A DNA stretch of 64,000 nucleotides from Ptiloglossa arizonensis (GCF_051014685.1 NC_135049.1:29901531-29965530), one strand, 5' to 3'. Shown: positions 35,621 through 47,830, numbered from the stretch's first letter. The notes: generated from the letters alone by a model not told the origin. Numbers and translations are program-made.

Positions 35621-35780
35621 AAGGTCGACTTTCTCTCGTTCTCCGTTTTCCAGAGGTCGCTTCAAAGTTTCATATTTTCATTTTCTATTTTCTCGAAGGT
35701 CGTTTCAAGGTCCTTGGAAGAAAAATAATTTACCGATACGTTTCCATATCCTATCGAGCGACACGTAATTCGAAACAGTG
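35621..35780. repeat. local duplication, copy B (~160 bp)
   Basis: Second copy of the block at 34,536-34,696, with small substitutions (for example TTCATATTTTCA for TTCATATATTCA) and a short deletion near GGTCCTTGGAAG. Confidence 0.85.
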
Positions 35781-38700
35781 TTTTTCGTTCAACCGAAAAA
35801 TAGCGGTTAACGAATCGAAGAATTCGTTTTCCACACCGCTCTGTACGCCATTTTCCTCCCGATCGCGATCTCATCGGCTGTCTTCGTACAAGTAATCGAT
35901 CCTCTTTTGTAGTCCGTAGACGTCGGGACGGGCGAAATTTTGTATCGAAAGTTACGAACAACGAACGAAAGATGAGCAACTTTCTATCGGTTGCTCGTCG
36001 AATGGAAATTAGAGTTCGATTTACGGACGGAAATGTATCACGAGCGAGAAATACAAATTTAAATGTCGGATCGAATAAACGTCGGGAATAAATCACCATA
36101 AGTCGCGTTCCTTCGGATAAAATTTCACCGATCTCTGCACCGAGTCTTTCGTCGCGACAACGAGAGTAACGATTCGACCTTGTCGCTCGATGCACGATCG
36201 TTCGTAACGCTGATTTCCTTACCGAAGATTTCGAACGATTTATATCGCGACTCGCTCGGGGGATCGTGTTGCTAAACGTCTTTGTACGATGCACGGATGT
36301 ACACGTTGCGTATAAATTGTCTCGCAAGAGTAACTTGCACCAGATGCGAGGGACAACCTCGAGGTAGCTTTTCAACCGAATCTCAAAGGTATTATACGAG
36401 TCGAAACAAACGATTATGGCGCGACGAACGAGACGACAACCACGGAAATTAATCGAATACGAAGTCGAGCAAAGTGTCGACGAACGTTGAAACTGGTAAC
36501 ACGTTTCAAAAGCAGAGATCACGAGTTTTGGGGCCGGGGGAAGAGGGATACGACGAGGGGAGAAGTAATACCGAGAAGAAAGATAGGAAGTACGGTGAAT
36601 CGGAGTAGAAATAGATAACCGTGAGCGAATAGGGCGAGAGTTGGATAATATTAATCTGGAAACTACGAAGACGAATGGACCCAGAAAATCGAATATACCG
36701 TTAACATTTTCGCGCGTGTTGCAACGTTTTATTACAGTCTACCGATCCTCCAACGTTGTACGTCGATGAACGAAAATGGCCAGCTATCGGTCGTCTTTGT
36801 CGGTGTTCAACGAGCTCTGTTCGTCGACGGTTGCTCTCGAGACATCAAAGAGAGACGATGTTCCATTCCTTGTTCGTTAATTTATACATAGTCGATAACG
36901 TACCGCGAAGGCCCGAAGTAACGCCAAGTTACAATATATTCCGAAAAGGAGGAGAAGAATTGTCCCGGAATGTTCCAAATTACAATTATTCGCGCGATAC
37001 GATACGATGATCGCAATAACTGTTCTTCAATTTTCTTTACGCTCCACATGAAACGTAACAAAGAGCGTTCTGTGTCCCAACACTTACGGTGTTTCTCTAT
37101 ACGGATGCACGAGGTACTCTACTGCGCCTATAACCAGTACCGTACCTCGTGATCGCGGGGCCCGTTGCTTTGATACAATTAAACAATTTTTAAACCTTGC
37201 TCTCGGTAGCGTACAAAACTATATTTTTTACATTACATTTTGCAGCACGTTTCTATTCTCTTAATATTTTTTTCTCGCTTAAATTTACCGCGAGAATAAT
37301 ACGGTTCCGAGAATACGTTAAAAAGATTAGATACTTGGATTAGATACCAATAGAATATTATTCGTTCATTTTTTTATAAAATCTGGAACTAACCATGAAT
37401 GCGGGGTCCGGAGTAATGCCCCTTTCGCCCGGTGATAGTGTTTATAAGATACAACGTGGTTATTGGAAAAAGAATGGGATTTGGTCATTTCCTCGACGGA
37501 AATAACGAAGAAAATTCATCGGGACGTTATCGTTGCACGTGGCCCAGTGCAGGGTCCAGGCTTAACCCGAGAGATCCTGAGGAGGGTCGCGCGAGCGAGC
37601 GCGCACAGGACCCCGTGTGTGCCGTTAGCAGGATTTATGGCCGCCTCGATATTAAAACGCAAAACGTAATTTACGAGCGTAGCTGCGCACAGCTGCCAGC
37701 GACGCGGAGGCGTGCGCGCGCGGTCTATCAATCGTGTTTTGCACGAGAAGGAGAAAATAAAGCGTACCGCGGTTCCCACGTGCCATCCGAATGAGAATCT
37801 CGGTTGTCGACAACGAGGTTACCGTGCTCGTCGAACGTGTAACGAGCGTTTCGTGCGACGTTACCTCGGAGCGTTTAACATTTTCGTCGGGGGACTCTTT
37901 CGTCGTGTTCTCTTCTTTTTTTTTCTTTTCGTAATTTTATCAACCTGTTGAAACGGAAAGTTTCCAACGAGTTTTCTCGATTTTCCTCGAACCGAGTTTA
38001 ACCACCGTTTCGTCGAAAGAGCCGACGAAGTACAAACGCTGCCCGCTTTCAAGTCACACCGATCACGCGATTCGATCGACACTTTGTAAATTTCTTCCGT
38101 CTCGTAATTTTCCGTGTTGCCGATATTGTCGCCGCGATCTTCGTTCCAGATTATTTAACCTACCTACCCCGCTTTCAAGGCGTCCAGTATCTCGTGTACG
38201 CGCCTAGAATTCTCAAATAAACGAAATCAATCGAACGCTGAGATTTCGAATCGCGCGATCCTTGAAACCGGGGACCGTTGTGTTTCGTCTCTGCGTTCCG
38301 TTACTTACCCCGCGTTCAAGGCGTCTAAGCGGAACGTTCGGTGCACGGAAAGCGGGGTAGGTGGATTCGAAGCGAGAAATTACCGACAACGATCGACCGG
38401 GTGACGAAATTTGACGATTGTCGCGATTTGATCGAGGTACGACGCGATCGATCGTCGAACGTATCTCGATCGCGCGATCGGGCGGCAATTTCGCCGAGAT
38501 ACGAGAACCCGCGGCATCTCGAGCGTTACGAACGAGAGATGGCTCGATATCGATTTTCGCGCGGTTCTGCTGGAAGAACGGACACAGACACCGGTCGCGT
38601 GCGCGAACGAAACTAATTTCCATTCCGCGAGCACGGGCGCACGGCCGACACGAGTGTTTATCCTATTATGTTTGCGAATTATCTGTCGCGATAGCGTCAC

Positions 38701-38880
38701 GATTTTCGGGTCGCGGTGGAAGTCTCTCGGTATCGCGTCTCTCAAGGGTTATCTTTATTTGTCGCGGTTGGACGCGTTTATCTCGAATTCCGACGTCTAC
38801 TCTACAAGGCCTTTTTTGCAATTCCCAATTAAGCAGATCCCACCGGATAGTACCTCGTGGCACGCTCGCGACTAATCTAC
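35781..38880. other. non-coding stretch, intronic in the proposed gene
   Basis: Unique DNA. A 286-codon minus-strand frame (35,662-36,522) overlaps duplication copy B, lacks splice signals and has no recognised domain. The words CCTACCCCGCTTTC at about 38,164 and GAAAGCGGGGTAGG at about 38,349 form a widely spaced inverted repeat. A minus-strand GTAAGTAAC donor-like site at about 38,308 stands alone. Confidence 0.45.
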
Positions 38881-38909
38881 GCCCTCTGTTTTCTCTGTTT
38901 CAGGTAAGT
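38881..38909 (+). promoter_or_regulatory. recursive splice site (ratchet point)
   Basis: The stretch CTCTGTTTTCTCTGTTTCAG ends at 38,903 and is joined directly to GTAAGTGTCC from 38,904. A full-strength acceptor abutting a full-strength donor with no exon between is the defining sequence of recursive splice sites. In Drosophila these lie in very long introns and remove them in steps. Here it would sit at least 24 kb downstream of the nearest proposed exon, on the same strand. The junction is a perfect match to the consensus (pyrimidines, CAG, GTAAGT). The alternative is a chance juxtaposition or the 3' border of a short unannotated exon. Confidence 0.6.
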
Positions 38910-39074
38910 GTCCAGTCGATCTCTGGTAACGCGCGATCAGCTTGTCACGATACCGTGAGTCACGCCTTTCTCGTCAAAATTTATCGGTTCGACCGTTGCA
39001 CAATTCAATCTCTCTCTCTCTTTCCTTCGTTCTCTCTTCGCTCGAGGATTCGGCGGTCTGGACGCACGACCATC

Positions 39075-39262
39075 GAGATTTTCATTTTACAAGGAATCTT
39101 TTAAAATCGAGCACGCGATATTAGACGTTGAAACGGGGAGATTTTAATTTTATATCCGATCTGTTGAAATCGAGCACGCGATATTGGACATCGAGACGCG
39201 GCCGGGAGAGGGATTTTAATTTTACGCCCGATCTCTTGAAACCGAGCACGCGATACATCGGG
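39075..39262. repeat. tandem repeat, ~65 bp unit, 3 copies
   Basis: GAGATTTTMATTTTA, then GATCTSTTGAAAYCGAGCAC and GCGATATTRGACRT recur three times. The last copy holds a small GGCCGGGAGAGG insertion at its start. The array lies about 170 bases downstream of the recursive splice site. Confidence 0.8.
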
Positions 39263-39394
39263 CGTTAAACGCGTTCGGTTTCGAGATAAAACTTGCTCGC
39301 GAAGATATCGAATATTCGCCGAGCGACGATTTCGTAATTAATTCGTCGAGATGTTCGCGAAATTTACAATTCCCGAGCACGGCACCGAGTCGTG

Positions 39395-39500
39395 TGTACT
39401 CGATCGAAATCTCGTCCCGGTTACGTCGCTCCGGTGAGTTTCATCGAGAATTTGTCCCGGTCACGTCGCTCCGGTGGATTCGATCAGAAATTTTTCCCAC
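39395..39500. repeat. tandem repeat, ~43 bp unit, 2-3 copies
   Basis: CCCGGTTACGTCGCTCCGGT (39,417) and CCCGGTCACGTCGCTCCGGT (39,460) with surrounding TCGATCGAAATC-type words give a 43-base period. A third, diverged copy follows. The GTGAGT at 39,434 is part of the unit and is not taken as a splice donor. Confidence 0.7.
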
Positions 39501-40014
39501 CAGTCGCATCGGTCCGCGACACGAGGTTACTCCGACCGCGAAATCAACGCTGCGTTCGAACGAGCAGCGTCAGGTACCACACCTGTACAACCAACGGACC
39601 AACGTTCAATTTTACGCACAAATCTATCTACGTGGATCGCGTACGCGTACACGGATTTCGGTATCGCTTTATCTCGACGAAAATCGTTTCGGCCCTACGA
39701 TACGCCGATTACGATACTAGATACAGAACAGTAACAACACTTTCTAACGATAAGAATTGTTTGTTGACCGAATCGTACGATGTTCGATATGTAAGTGCGC
39801 AAGAACGTATAAATACAAAATACAAGAAGAATTAGCATTTAACCTAATTCCGTGACACAAACGGTAAAGAGCTTCTGAAGGATATTTTTCCGCGAGAGAA
39901 GTCAATATTGTCACACTTATCGTCGATCGATACCGACACTCGCATCTGAAGCTGCTTTCCAAGGAACAATACGCAAAGGCTCGTCAGCCTAAGACGATTT
40001 TTTGTGTACAAAAT

Positions 40015-41043
40015 TCAAATTGATCGAACACGATCGAAATTGTGTATTTTCCTATTGGCGAGTCCCTCGAAACGCGGATAGATACGTCGGATAAGAGAAC
40101 GACGCAACTCTCGTCGATCGTGTCTTATCTCGAGAATTCCGTTATCGATATCGACGAGAATCTTTCCCGTGTAGAACTCGGTGTTCGTGTTTACGTCGAA
40201 CCGGTTGAAAGTGAATTTTTCGCGCAAAATGTTCCCGATCGAGGGAACGGTGTACCGAACGCGAACGTCTTCGTTTGACTTCCGGTTTCTCCGAGGATGC
40301 CACCGCGAAGCAACGTGGAAATTTCGTCGACGACAAAGTTCGTTGAATTGCGCGGGAAATTGAACGCGTACAGGTCGCGTTGAATAATTCAGAAGTTTAC
40401 GGAGTCGTAAGTTGGCTTTGCGCGAACTCGAGTCAATTTGCCCGATTATTCGTCGGGACCATTGAGAATGAAAATTATTTATCGCGTTGGAGGTCCGTCG
40501 AAGATGAAAATTATTTAGCGTGCCCTTGATCCGGATGGTCGGGATTCTCGCGGTGGGTCCGGGTGGCTCCGGGCGTGTTTCGTGGTCGAGATGGTGGTCG
40601 TTGCGTCGTTCGACACCCGGTATGTCGATCGTCGATGGAATTTCCACGAACGGACCTCCGCCCGTATCTCGCTGTATCGGGCGGGAAACTCGTATTTCAC
40701 GACTTTGTTGGGAAACCGAGGGGTGGTTTTCCACGAGAGTTCCAGAGGCGTTTGAATATTCGCTCGGGACGAGAAGTCGATGAGGCGGTTTAAAACGGAA
40801 GTTTTCCTGCGGTTCTCCTACCGAAAGAACGTGTTTCTGGCCGGGGCTGGGAATTTCTGACAAGTCCGTGGAATATTCCGAACGTTTCACCCACCCCCGT
40901 ACGGATGGCCCGAAGTTCGAGTCGGTTTCGGAGTATTCTGTTATTTCATGGGAGCTGACATTGATGGGTGTCGTTACTCGTTCGACGGTCAAATCGATTA
41001 TTTCCACCCTCGTGTTACGAATTTCACGTGAAAACAAACATTT
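40015..41043 (-). other. long open frame without Met, probably non-coding
   Basis: The longest open frame in the window (about 341 codons, stop to stop) runs here on the minus strand. It has no ATG anywhere, so it could only be an internal exon. No convincing acceptor or donor flanks it. Composition is somewhat protein-like in the first half, with Pro, Glu, Asp and Val stretches such as EIPSPGQKHVLSVGEP. The second half is Arg-rich. No domain is recognised. I judge it more likely a by-product of CpG-rich words than a gene. Confidence 0.2.
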
Positions 41044-41104
41044 TTACTCTCCTATCTTTCGAAATAAACTTCAAACCCCGAATGAAAAAAAAAAACGCAA
41101 AAAA

Positions 41105-41480
41105 AAATTGCGCACAGACCCGAGGATAGGGGATACCGTTATCGGTGATAATTTTAGTTATTTTATCGGGGTCGACGTCGATGAACGTCGCTGTCCCTTC
41201 GAGATAGAAATTAGTCCTTTGTACAACGATGTTACAGAATTTCGTGCTACCGAAAATTCAAACTCTTCTCTCTTTTAGAATAAACTTCGAAATCGTACCA
41301 AAATTGTGAACAGCCTCGAGGATAGGGGATATCGGTAACAATTCTAGTTATTTCATGAGGGTGGACTTTGATAAATATCGCTGTCCCTTCGAGATAGAAA
41401 TTAGTTCTTTGTACGACAATGTTAGAAAATTTCGTACGAACGAAAATTCAAACTCTTCCGCATTTCAAAAATTGTAAATA
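41105..41480. repeat. tandem repeat, ~190 bp unit, 2 copies
   Basis: The blocks GAGGATAGGGGATA, TCGCTGTCCCTTCGAGATAG and CGAAAATTCAAACTCTTC occur twice with a spacing of about 190 bases. The start of a third copy (TAAATAGCCCGTACTATAGG) ends the array. Confidence 0.8.
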
Positions 41481-43770
41481 GCCCGTACTATAGGGGCCAC
41501 TAGTAATGATTCGATTACACTCCCCTAAAGATGTATTCCACTCCTCTACCTACCCAATTTTCGAGAGTAACACGCTCTCGATATTTAAGGTTCCCGCGGA
41601 TACTTAATCGCGTCTCTCGATTAAAACGCAGATAACATCACCGATCGCACGAGGTACCCGTTCGGGCACGATCAATTGTAACTGTACCCACCGAACGAGT
41701 ACCTTGGCTAATTGAAAATTTATTCGCGCATCGTCGGATTACTCAATCGAAGGATGCGTCGCGAGAATTACGAGGCAGTGTCGGCCGAGTGCACGGCCGG
41801 GTCACCGTTACCTCGGTCCTGTGCACGTTGCACCGATTAATAATAATACGGGCCGCGTTAATATCGTTTCTCGGGCCCGTGTGGGACTTCAAAGACGGTG
41901 TGCTCGCGCGTGTTGCTTGCACTCTCCGCGCGATCCACGTCAAACGGAAACACTCGTCGCGAAAGCAGCACGTTGCCGCGTCTAGGTGCGTGTACCCAAC
42001 CGGGACGGAATCTCAATTATTCGCGAATGGAATTTCTGGCAACGACAGATGCTCGCGACGTTGGTCGCGCGTGTGTACCGTGAAAGATACGGGAAATTCG
42101 TCGGGTATGTCGTATACCGTGTCTCGTTTCGTTCTCGCGTCTCGTACCGATGGATGCGTTCCGGCACCGCAACGCCGCAGTCTTGACCCGGTGCATTAAT
42201 TCCGCGCGATGGAAATTGTAACGCGCGATTCGAGAAACGCGAACACCGAACGCGGGTAACCATCTTTGGAAATACTCGGGCTGGGTCGATTCTGCGAGGC
42301 ACAGTGTTAACGAGGTTTAAGAAACGTTATTTACCGATACCTCGATGTGTACGGTGGGATATTTATCAATCTACGAATTATTAAAGTAACTCCGTACGAG
42401 TAAGCGACAGACTGTTAATATTCGGTTTTAGAATTAAATATCGAATCTAGTTTTTAGGTTCAGTTACTTTGTATCGTTTCACAGGTTTAAGAGTTGTGTC
42501 TCGAAGAGTTAACGACTCTTCCAAGTACCAAACGCTACCAGGGTAGATGTAATTGTTATTTAAATTATTTTATTTAAGAACGGAACTATTTAAGTAATAG
42601 AAGGATGTTAATAATGAAGTTTTATTTGGTTTTTACGCGACGTGTTACGATAGTTAAACATAAGTACCAGAAGGTGAAGTTGGGTGTAAAAGATGCAACT
42701 AATGTAAGCAGAGAGTATGGGAATTTTTGTAATGCGACAGAGCCGATAATTTTACCACTTATTTGTTACAATCGGGTGAGAATTTTTCCAGCAACGGTAG
42801 CAAGTTTATTGGACCTCGTTGGACATTTTCGAGTAATTGGTAATCGTTAAGATGAAAGTATCGTATCGAATTTTATCGATAGTTAATTTTCATCGTTCTA
42901 CGGTAACTCGAAAGTGGGATGTAATCAACACGGATCAATAGCGTTCTAACCAGAGAAAAATGTACGAAAACGCAAGAAGCGGCTCCAAAGATCTCACGAT
43001 GTCTTGGAGACTTTATTGTACAGAAAAGGATTAACGAGTTCGATGCACTCGTGAGGCCGATGTTCGGTCCCGCGGGGTGAAAGACCCAATTACCGCGATC
43101 CTGAACTGTTTTGCTTAAACTACCGAACAAACTTCACGAAATTACGAGCAAAAAACATTTTAACGCGACCGTTATTGTGAAAAGTTCGAAAAAGCTAAGA
43201 AAAAGACCGGAAGAGTGCGAACCAGGCTTCTTTTTAAAGAGAAAACGAAGGAAAGAAATCACGGTTAGAATATTTAAATCAACGAGTCACGATTGATCGT
43301 AAACGGTCGTCGTGAACGATTAGGTATCGGGGAATAAAAAAATAAATATTCCGCGATCGCGTAAAGATTGCATCAGCCGAGACCGTCCCCGACTATATCT
43401 TTGAATTTAAATAATAAATTTTCACTATCGAAACGCTTGGAAGTGGCAAGTAACGGTCGCTGTAACTTGAAAAAAAAAGGTCAGATTAAAGATTACAAAA
43501 AGGAAAAGAGAAAGCACATACTCGTACAGGGATTATTTATATTAGAATTTCAAAGCGATAAGAAAAAGTTGCCGCAAGGTATCGAAAAGTTACTCGGTTC
43601 CTCTACTTTTCTTGCATTTCTCTGTCGTTGCATTGTGTGTACCTTACTCTTTATCACATTTCTAATTGGTTTTTTTTTTTATTTGTTCCTTTACAGTGTA
43701 CGTTAGAATCACCACTCTTGACAATTTTATTTACTGCTCTCTTTTCGCAAGCTATCTTTTCGCGAAGGAT
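41481..43770. other. non-coding stretch
   Basis: Unique DNA. A good pyrimidine tract and ACAG acceptor ends at 43,696. The following segment is open in one frame for about 26 codons, with no evident donor, so I leave it unannotated. No other gene-like signal is seen. Confidence 0.45.
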
Positions 43771-43773
43771 TTA

Positions 43774-43905
43774 TTAGATCGTTAAGAAAGTCATTTCGTT
43801 CTTTTTCGGTGACAATGAAACACGATTTTTTTAGTGTGTATAAACATTATATTAAATTATATATTCTCCATTTTGGAGAACGAAATGAGTTTCCCAACAA
43901 GCCAA
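43774..43905 (+). mobile_element. mariner-type MITE copy 3, complete
   Basis: A 132 bp element flanked by TA (43,772-43,773 and 43,906-43,907). Left end TTAGATCGTTAAGAAAGTCA; right end GAGTTTCCCAACAAGCCAA. The interior follows the family order: GGTGACAATGAAACACGATT, then ATATTCTCCATTTTGG. There is no coding capacity. Confidence 0.8.
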
Positions 43906-44244
43906 TATCTATCTAACAGAAACTGGTAGGTGCTCGATTGATCGAAATTGTTGTTACACGAGGTGTCGTGCGCGACGCGATACACCAAACCGTGAGCAGG
44001 GAACACGACGAAGAAGCGATTATTCGTAGTATAAACAATAGAGGAAAGTGGATACTTTGAGCGTCTTATCGTTCCTAGGGACGTGTCAAAGGCGATCGCC
44101 TAAAACGCTTTGGACAGCGAACGCGTTAAAAATAAACGAACCCTTCGAGAAACGTATCGCTTATCGACCGAGTTCCTTCCGAAGCGGATCAATCGCGACG
44201 AGGAAACACGATCGTCGGACAAACAATTGAAACGTCGTATCTGT

Positions 44245-44320
44245 CGATAGAAACGACACGATTTTTTTAGCGTGTATTTTATTAAATTACATATTCTCCA
44301 TTTTGGAGAACGAAATTACT
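44245..44320 (+). mobile_element. mariner-type MITE copy 4, internal fragment
   Basis: Contains ACACGATTTTTTTAGCGTGT and ATATTCTCCATTTTGGAGAA, the middle of the element, with both termini missing or unrecognisable. It is closest to copy 3, 400 bases away, sharing the GGAGAACGAAAT variant. Confidence 0.7.
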
Positions 44321-44930
44321 CTCCGAAGACGTGGAGTTTTCGCGAAAATCTGAAATAGAATACTCGAGTCGATCCGAGTACGCGTCTTCTAATTTTATTC
44401 CCACGGTGTTTCGGTTGCGAAAGAGTCAGGTGAAAAATACGAAACTCAACGGTAAGGATAATACGAGCGGTCTTTAGTTCGCGGTTCCCCTCAAAGACCA
44501 CTTCTGGAATAATATACAACCGTGTAGTTCGTATAAATGTAACCTCCAGTCGGATCCCTCGATACGCAAATTATTTCGCGCTCGTGTTCGGTAATTTTTG
44601 GCACGCACGGAACGAACCGTGTTCGATTCCACGCGCGGACGAATGCCGCGACGAACGGTGTCTAACTTAATACTATTGATCGTTTATTAACACAGCACGG
44701 CCCGTGGCGTATAAGTTTAATTGACCTCGTTGAGGATAAGTTACGCGTATCGAGTGCACGCGGATGAAACGACGGGTTCGATCGATTTTAATTATCTCCT
44801 CGTAATTATCTCGCGTTCTGTAACACGATCGACGCTCGGGGAGATCGCCGGAAGTGAAGAAAAAATAGAAGTGAAAAAAAGAAGAAGAGAAACCCTACCG
44901 AAGATGAATCGTTTTTAAACGAGCGAGTTG

Positions 44931-45008
44931 CTCTTGCAATGACATTAATCGGGTTGGAGGAGGTTTTACCTGGTTGTTCTTGGAAGTGTGACCAAAATTG
45001 CAATTATT
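44931..45008. repeat. local duplication, copy A (~80 bp)
   Basis: ATCGGGTTGGAGGAGG, CTTGGAAGTGTGACCAAAAT and TGCAATTATT are repeated at 45,366-45,445. The shared core read on the minus strand contains TGGTCACACT, matching 10 of 11 positions (when extended) of the fly Motif 1/M1BP element. Confidence 0.75.
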
Positions 45009-45365
45009 CCTTTTTTTTCTAGAAAAGAAAAAGAAACTCGACACAAATTATTCCACGATTCGAAACACGAGCTTAGTCGTTTACGAACATTATTCAAGTA
45101 ATCACTCGACGAACTCGTCGTCGCGAGTGACGAAAGTTTCAATATCTTTTCTAAACGTCGCGAGCATTCGAGACACGAGGGTAGCGATAATGCGAGATAA
45201 TCGACGTTTCCACAAACAAATAATCCCCGATCCAACGACAGAGAAGCCCGTGAGGTTCTCCAGCTTGAAGCTTCCCGGGTTATCAACGATTCGTAATTAC
45301 CAAAAGGTACAATCGTTTGACGTACCATATTTTATCCTTATCCAGGATAAAAACGAACGAGTTGG

Positions 45366-45445
45366 TCGTGCAACAACATTGATCGGGTTCGAAGAAATTT
45401 TACCGGTCATTCTTGGAAGTGTGACCAAAATTGCAATTATTGCTC
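45366..45445. repeat. local duplication, copy B (~80 bp)
   Basis: Second copy of the 44,931-45,008 block, about 430 bases downstream in the same direction. The GTGTGACCAAAATTGCAATT core is unchanged, while the first half has several substitutions. Confidence 0.75.
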
Positions 45446-46370
45446 TTTTTGGAGCAATTTTTAGAGGGGATAAGTACTCTCGCGACGAGATTGGAAAGAA
45501 CGTCGTATCGAAGGGCTCGCGATGGAAATTAATTTGGAAGGGAAGGAAATTTTTCGACGGGGCGCGAAAAAAACATTTCCCGCGGAGGAGGAATTAACAA
45601 ACGCCGCGGGGGTTATATTCGTTGCGCTTGGTAATCGAGCCACGAAGATTAAAATTCACCGGGCGGGCCCCGCGGAGAAAATATCGAAGAATTATGGTCC
45701 ACGGGGGCGCGGTTCGTGCTCTTGATCCGCTTTGTTTAATATCGGCCCCGACTACTCTCCTTTCCGAACCCGGAACCACCCCCGCCATTGAACTTTTCGC
45801 GGAGTTTTCCGCGAGCAACGACCAACGAACGGGGGGAAGGGTTTCGTTTCGAAATCGCAATTAAAGCACGACGATTAAGGCCGATTTGTATTCAAGTGGC
45901 GGTAATGAAACAATAATGGCGACCGAGATAACCGTGCCGGCCACATTCCTTCGTCCGTCATCATCATTATCATCCATTGTCATTACCGTGACGTTTTGCT
46001 CGTGCCAGTTCGCGATCCCACGTGAGATTCATTATCCAATTTGTCGCGAACGCGCTGACACGCTTTGTCCGTGTGTGTATGTGTGTAAGTGTGTGTGTTT
46101 TTTTCTTCTTTTTATGCGCTACAATTTCTACGTCGCGATAGTGCTTCCGATTGCTACTATTTCGCGCGCAATTTCGATCCTCGAAGTTCGTAACGGGTCA
46201 CGGTGGAGATCACCGATAAAGAATTTTTCTTTCTTCGGTATTTTATTTCCTCCGTCGAGTGTCCGAATATTCGTCACAGAGAGAGTGATTTTTCATGCCT
46301 TGGATACGATGTCGACGATAGGTTGATTAATAAGTTTCGTCGTTCGATGTAACTTATCGAATAACCAGTA
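45446..46370. other. non-coding stretch
   Basis: Unique DNA. A GTGTGTATGTGTGT-type tract lies near 46,070-46,100. Open frames lack splice signals. Nothing recognisable. Confidence 0.45.
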
Positions 46371-46373
46371 ATA

Positions 46374-46501
46374 TTGGGTTGTTGGGAAAGTGATTTCGTT
46401 TTTTTTCGTGAGAATGAAATACAATTTTTCTAGAGTGTGTAAACATTTTACTAAATCGTATATTCTTCATTTTGGAAAACGAAACGACTTTTCGAACTCA
46501 A
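46374..46501 (+). mobile_element. mariner-type MITE copy 5, complete
   Basis: A 128 bp element flanked by TA (46,372-46,373 and 46,502-46,503). The left end is TTGGGTTGTTGGGAAAGTGA and the right end CGACTTTTCGAACTCAA; the two are imperfect inverted repeats of about 28 bp. This is the clearest terminal sequence of the family together with copy 6. No transposase is encoded. Confidence 0.85.
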
Positions 46502-46504
46502 TAG

Positions 46505-47559
46505 TACGTTGGTTATAGAAACATTTTTTGTTTGAAACTATCTTTCTTCTCGAAACTTTCTTTTCGTCCGAGTAAATTTCCATTTCGGGCCAGAGAGAAA
46601 CCGACTCGTTTACACGTTTCCTCGAAACCGTTTCAACTCCGACACTTTCTTAACCCATATTTCCCCAAGGAAACCGTAGAAACGGGGTTGGTATTTTTTC
46701 AAATTCAAACGTTACCTTTTTCCACTTGTTCTCCCATCGACTGTAGACCGGTACACGAAGAAAAACACAGCTTTCGCGCGCGTTGAACCTGATGCGCGTC
46801 GAGAAGAATCAAGAAGCGTGTTTCGACGTGGGTTTGTTGCTCGTTATTGGAGGAACGAGTGCAGAAATAATTGCATTCCCCTCGCGTATGTTTATTACCG
46901 GGTTTCGTTCGCGGGAAATTTTATTCCTCGTGTACGAAACGGTTACACGGGTCTCGAGAAGAAAGTGGAACGTCGTTTGGAATTTTGTTAACGAAGGTTG
47001 GACGATTCGTTGAATCGACGAACGATCGACGAGGGAATTGAACTTTCTCACGCGTTCCTCGTGCGTACCAGCGGGAAAAATTCAATTCCACGGATAACAG
47101 TAACGATACTCGCAAAATTTATCGCGTTTCCTGTTTCTCACACTCGCCATATGTCGGACGCAACGTCCACGGGCCCTGTTTCGCGCGTTTCCTTCGAAGG
47201 GCCCGACGATAGCGTTCTCGTTCGCAGTCTGGCGAGCGTTCCCCGCGAAATCTGACCTGCGCTCCCTGAATGGGGCTCCGGGTATTACTGTGACCCTGGA
47301 ATTAAGCGGTTCTTCGCGAAGAAACCCGTTCATCAGGGCGTCCCTTTGGGCCTGGCTCTCTCTTTGTGAGAAAACGATCGGCCGACTTGGCTCCGAGAGG
47401 CCTCGCTCGAACACGCCCGGCGAAATTCTTCGTCGAAATCGTTCGCGTACGAGAATCCCGGCCGAAACTTTCCTTCGAGCGGGAAACTTCTCGGGAAAGT
47501 GTCGGCTCACGAAAATCGTAAAACGCGTGGACGGAGATCGCCGCGAGTGGACCGGGTTA
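46505..47559. other. non-coding stretch
   Basis: Unique CpG-rich DNA. A minus-strand frame of about 209 codons (47,082-47,711) overlaps a + strand frame of 119 codons and runs into the array that follows. Neither is supported. Confidence 0.45.
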
Positions 47560-47830
47560 GGTGAAAATTTCAAGCGCGGAACTCGTCGCGAGGAAACTCC
47601 GCTCGTAAAAATTACAAGGGTGGAACTCGCGGGGGAACTCGGCTGGTGAAAATTACGAGCGTGGAAGTCGCAGCGCGAAAACTCGGCTCGTGAAAATTGC
47701 AAAGTAAACAACTCGTCGGTGGAAGAAAGAAAGCTCGGCTCGTGAAAATTTCAAGCGTGGAACTCGTCTCGTGGAAACCCGGCTCGTGAAAATTCCAAGT
47801 AAACGACTCGTCGCGAGGAGAACTCGGTTC
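47560..47830. repeat. tandem repeat, ~50 bp unit, ~5-6 copies
   Basis: The unit contains CTCGGCTCGTGAAAATTNCA, AGYGTGGAACTCGTC and GGAAACYC. Copies vary in length from about 45 to 60 bases because a CAAAGTAAACAACTCG segment is present in some. The array fades at about 47,830. Confidence 0.8.

Noticed and set aside
35662..36522. 286-codon minus-strand frame
   Set aside because: Overlaps a duplicated non-coding block, with R/S/T-rich composition and no splice signals.
44620..44645. tRNA B-box-like GTTCGATTCC
   Set aside because: No A box at the right distance and no cloverleaf pairing upstream.
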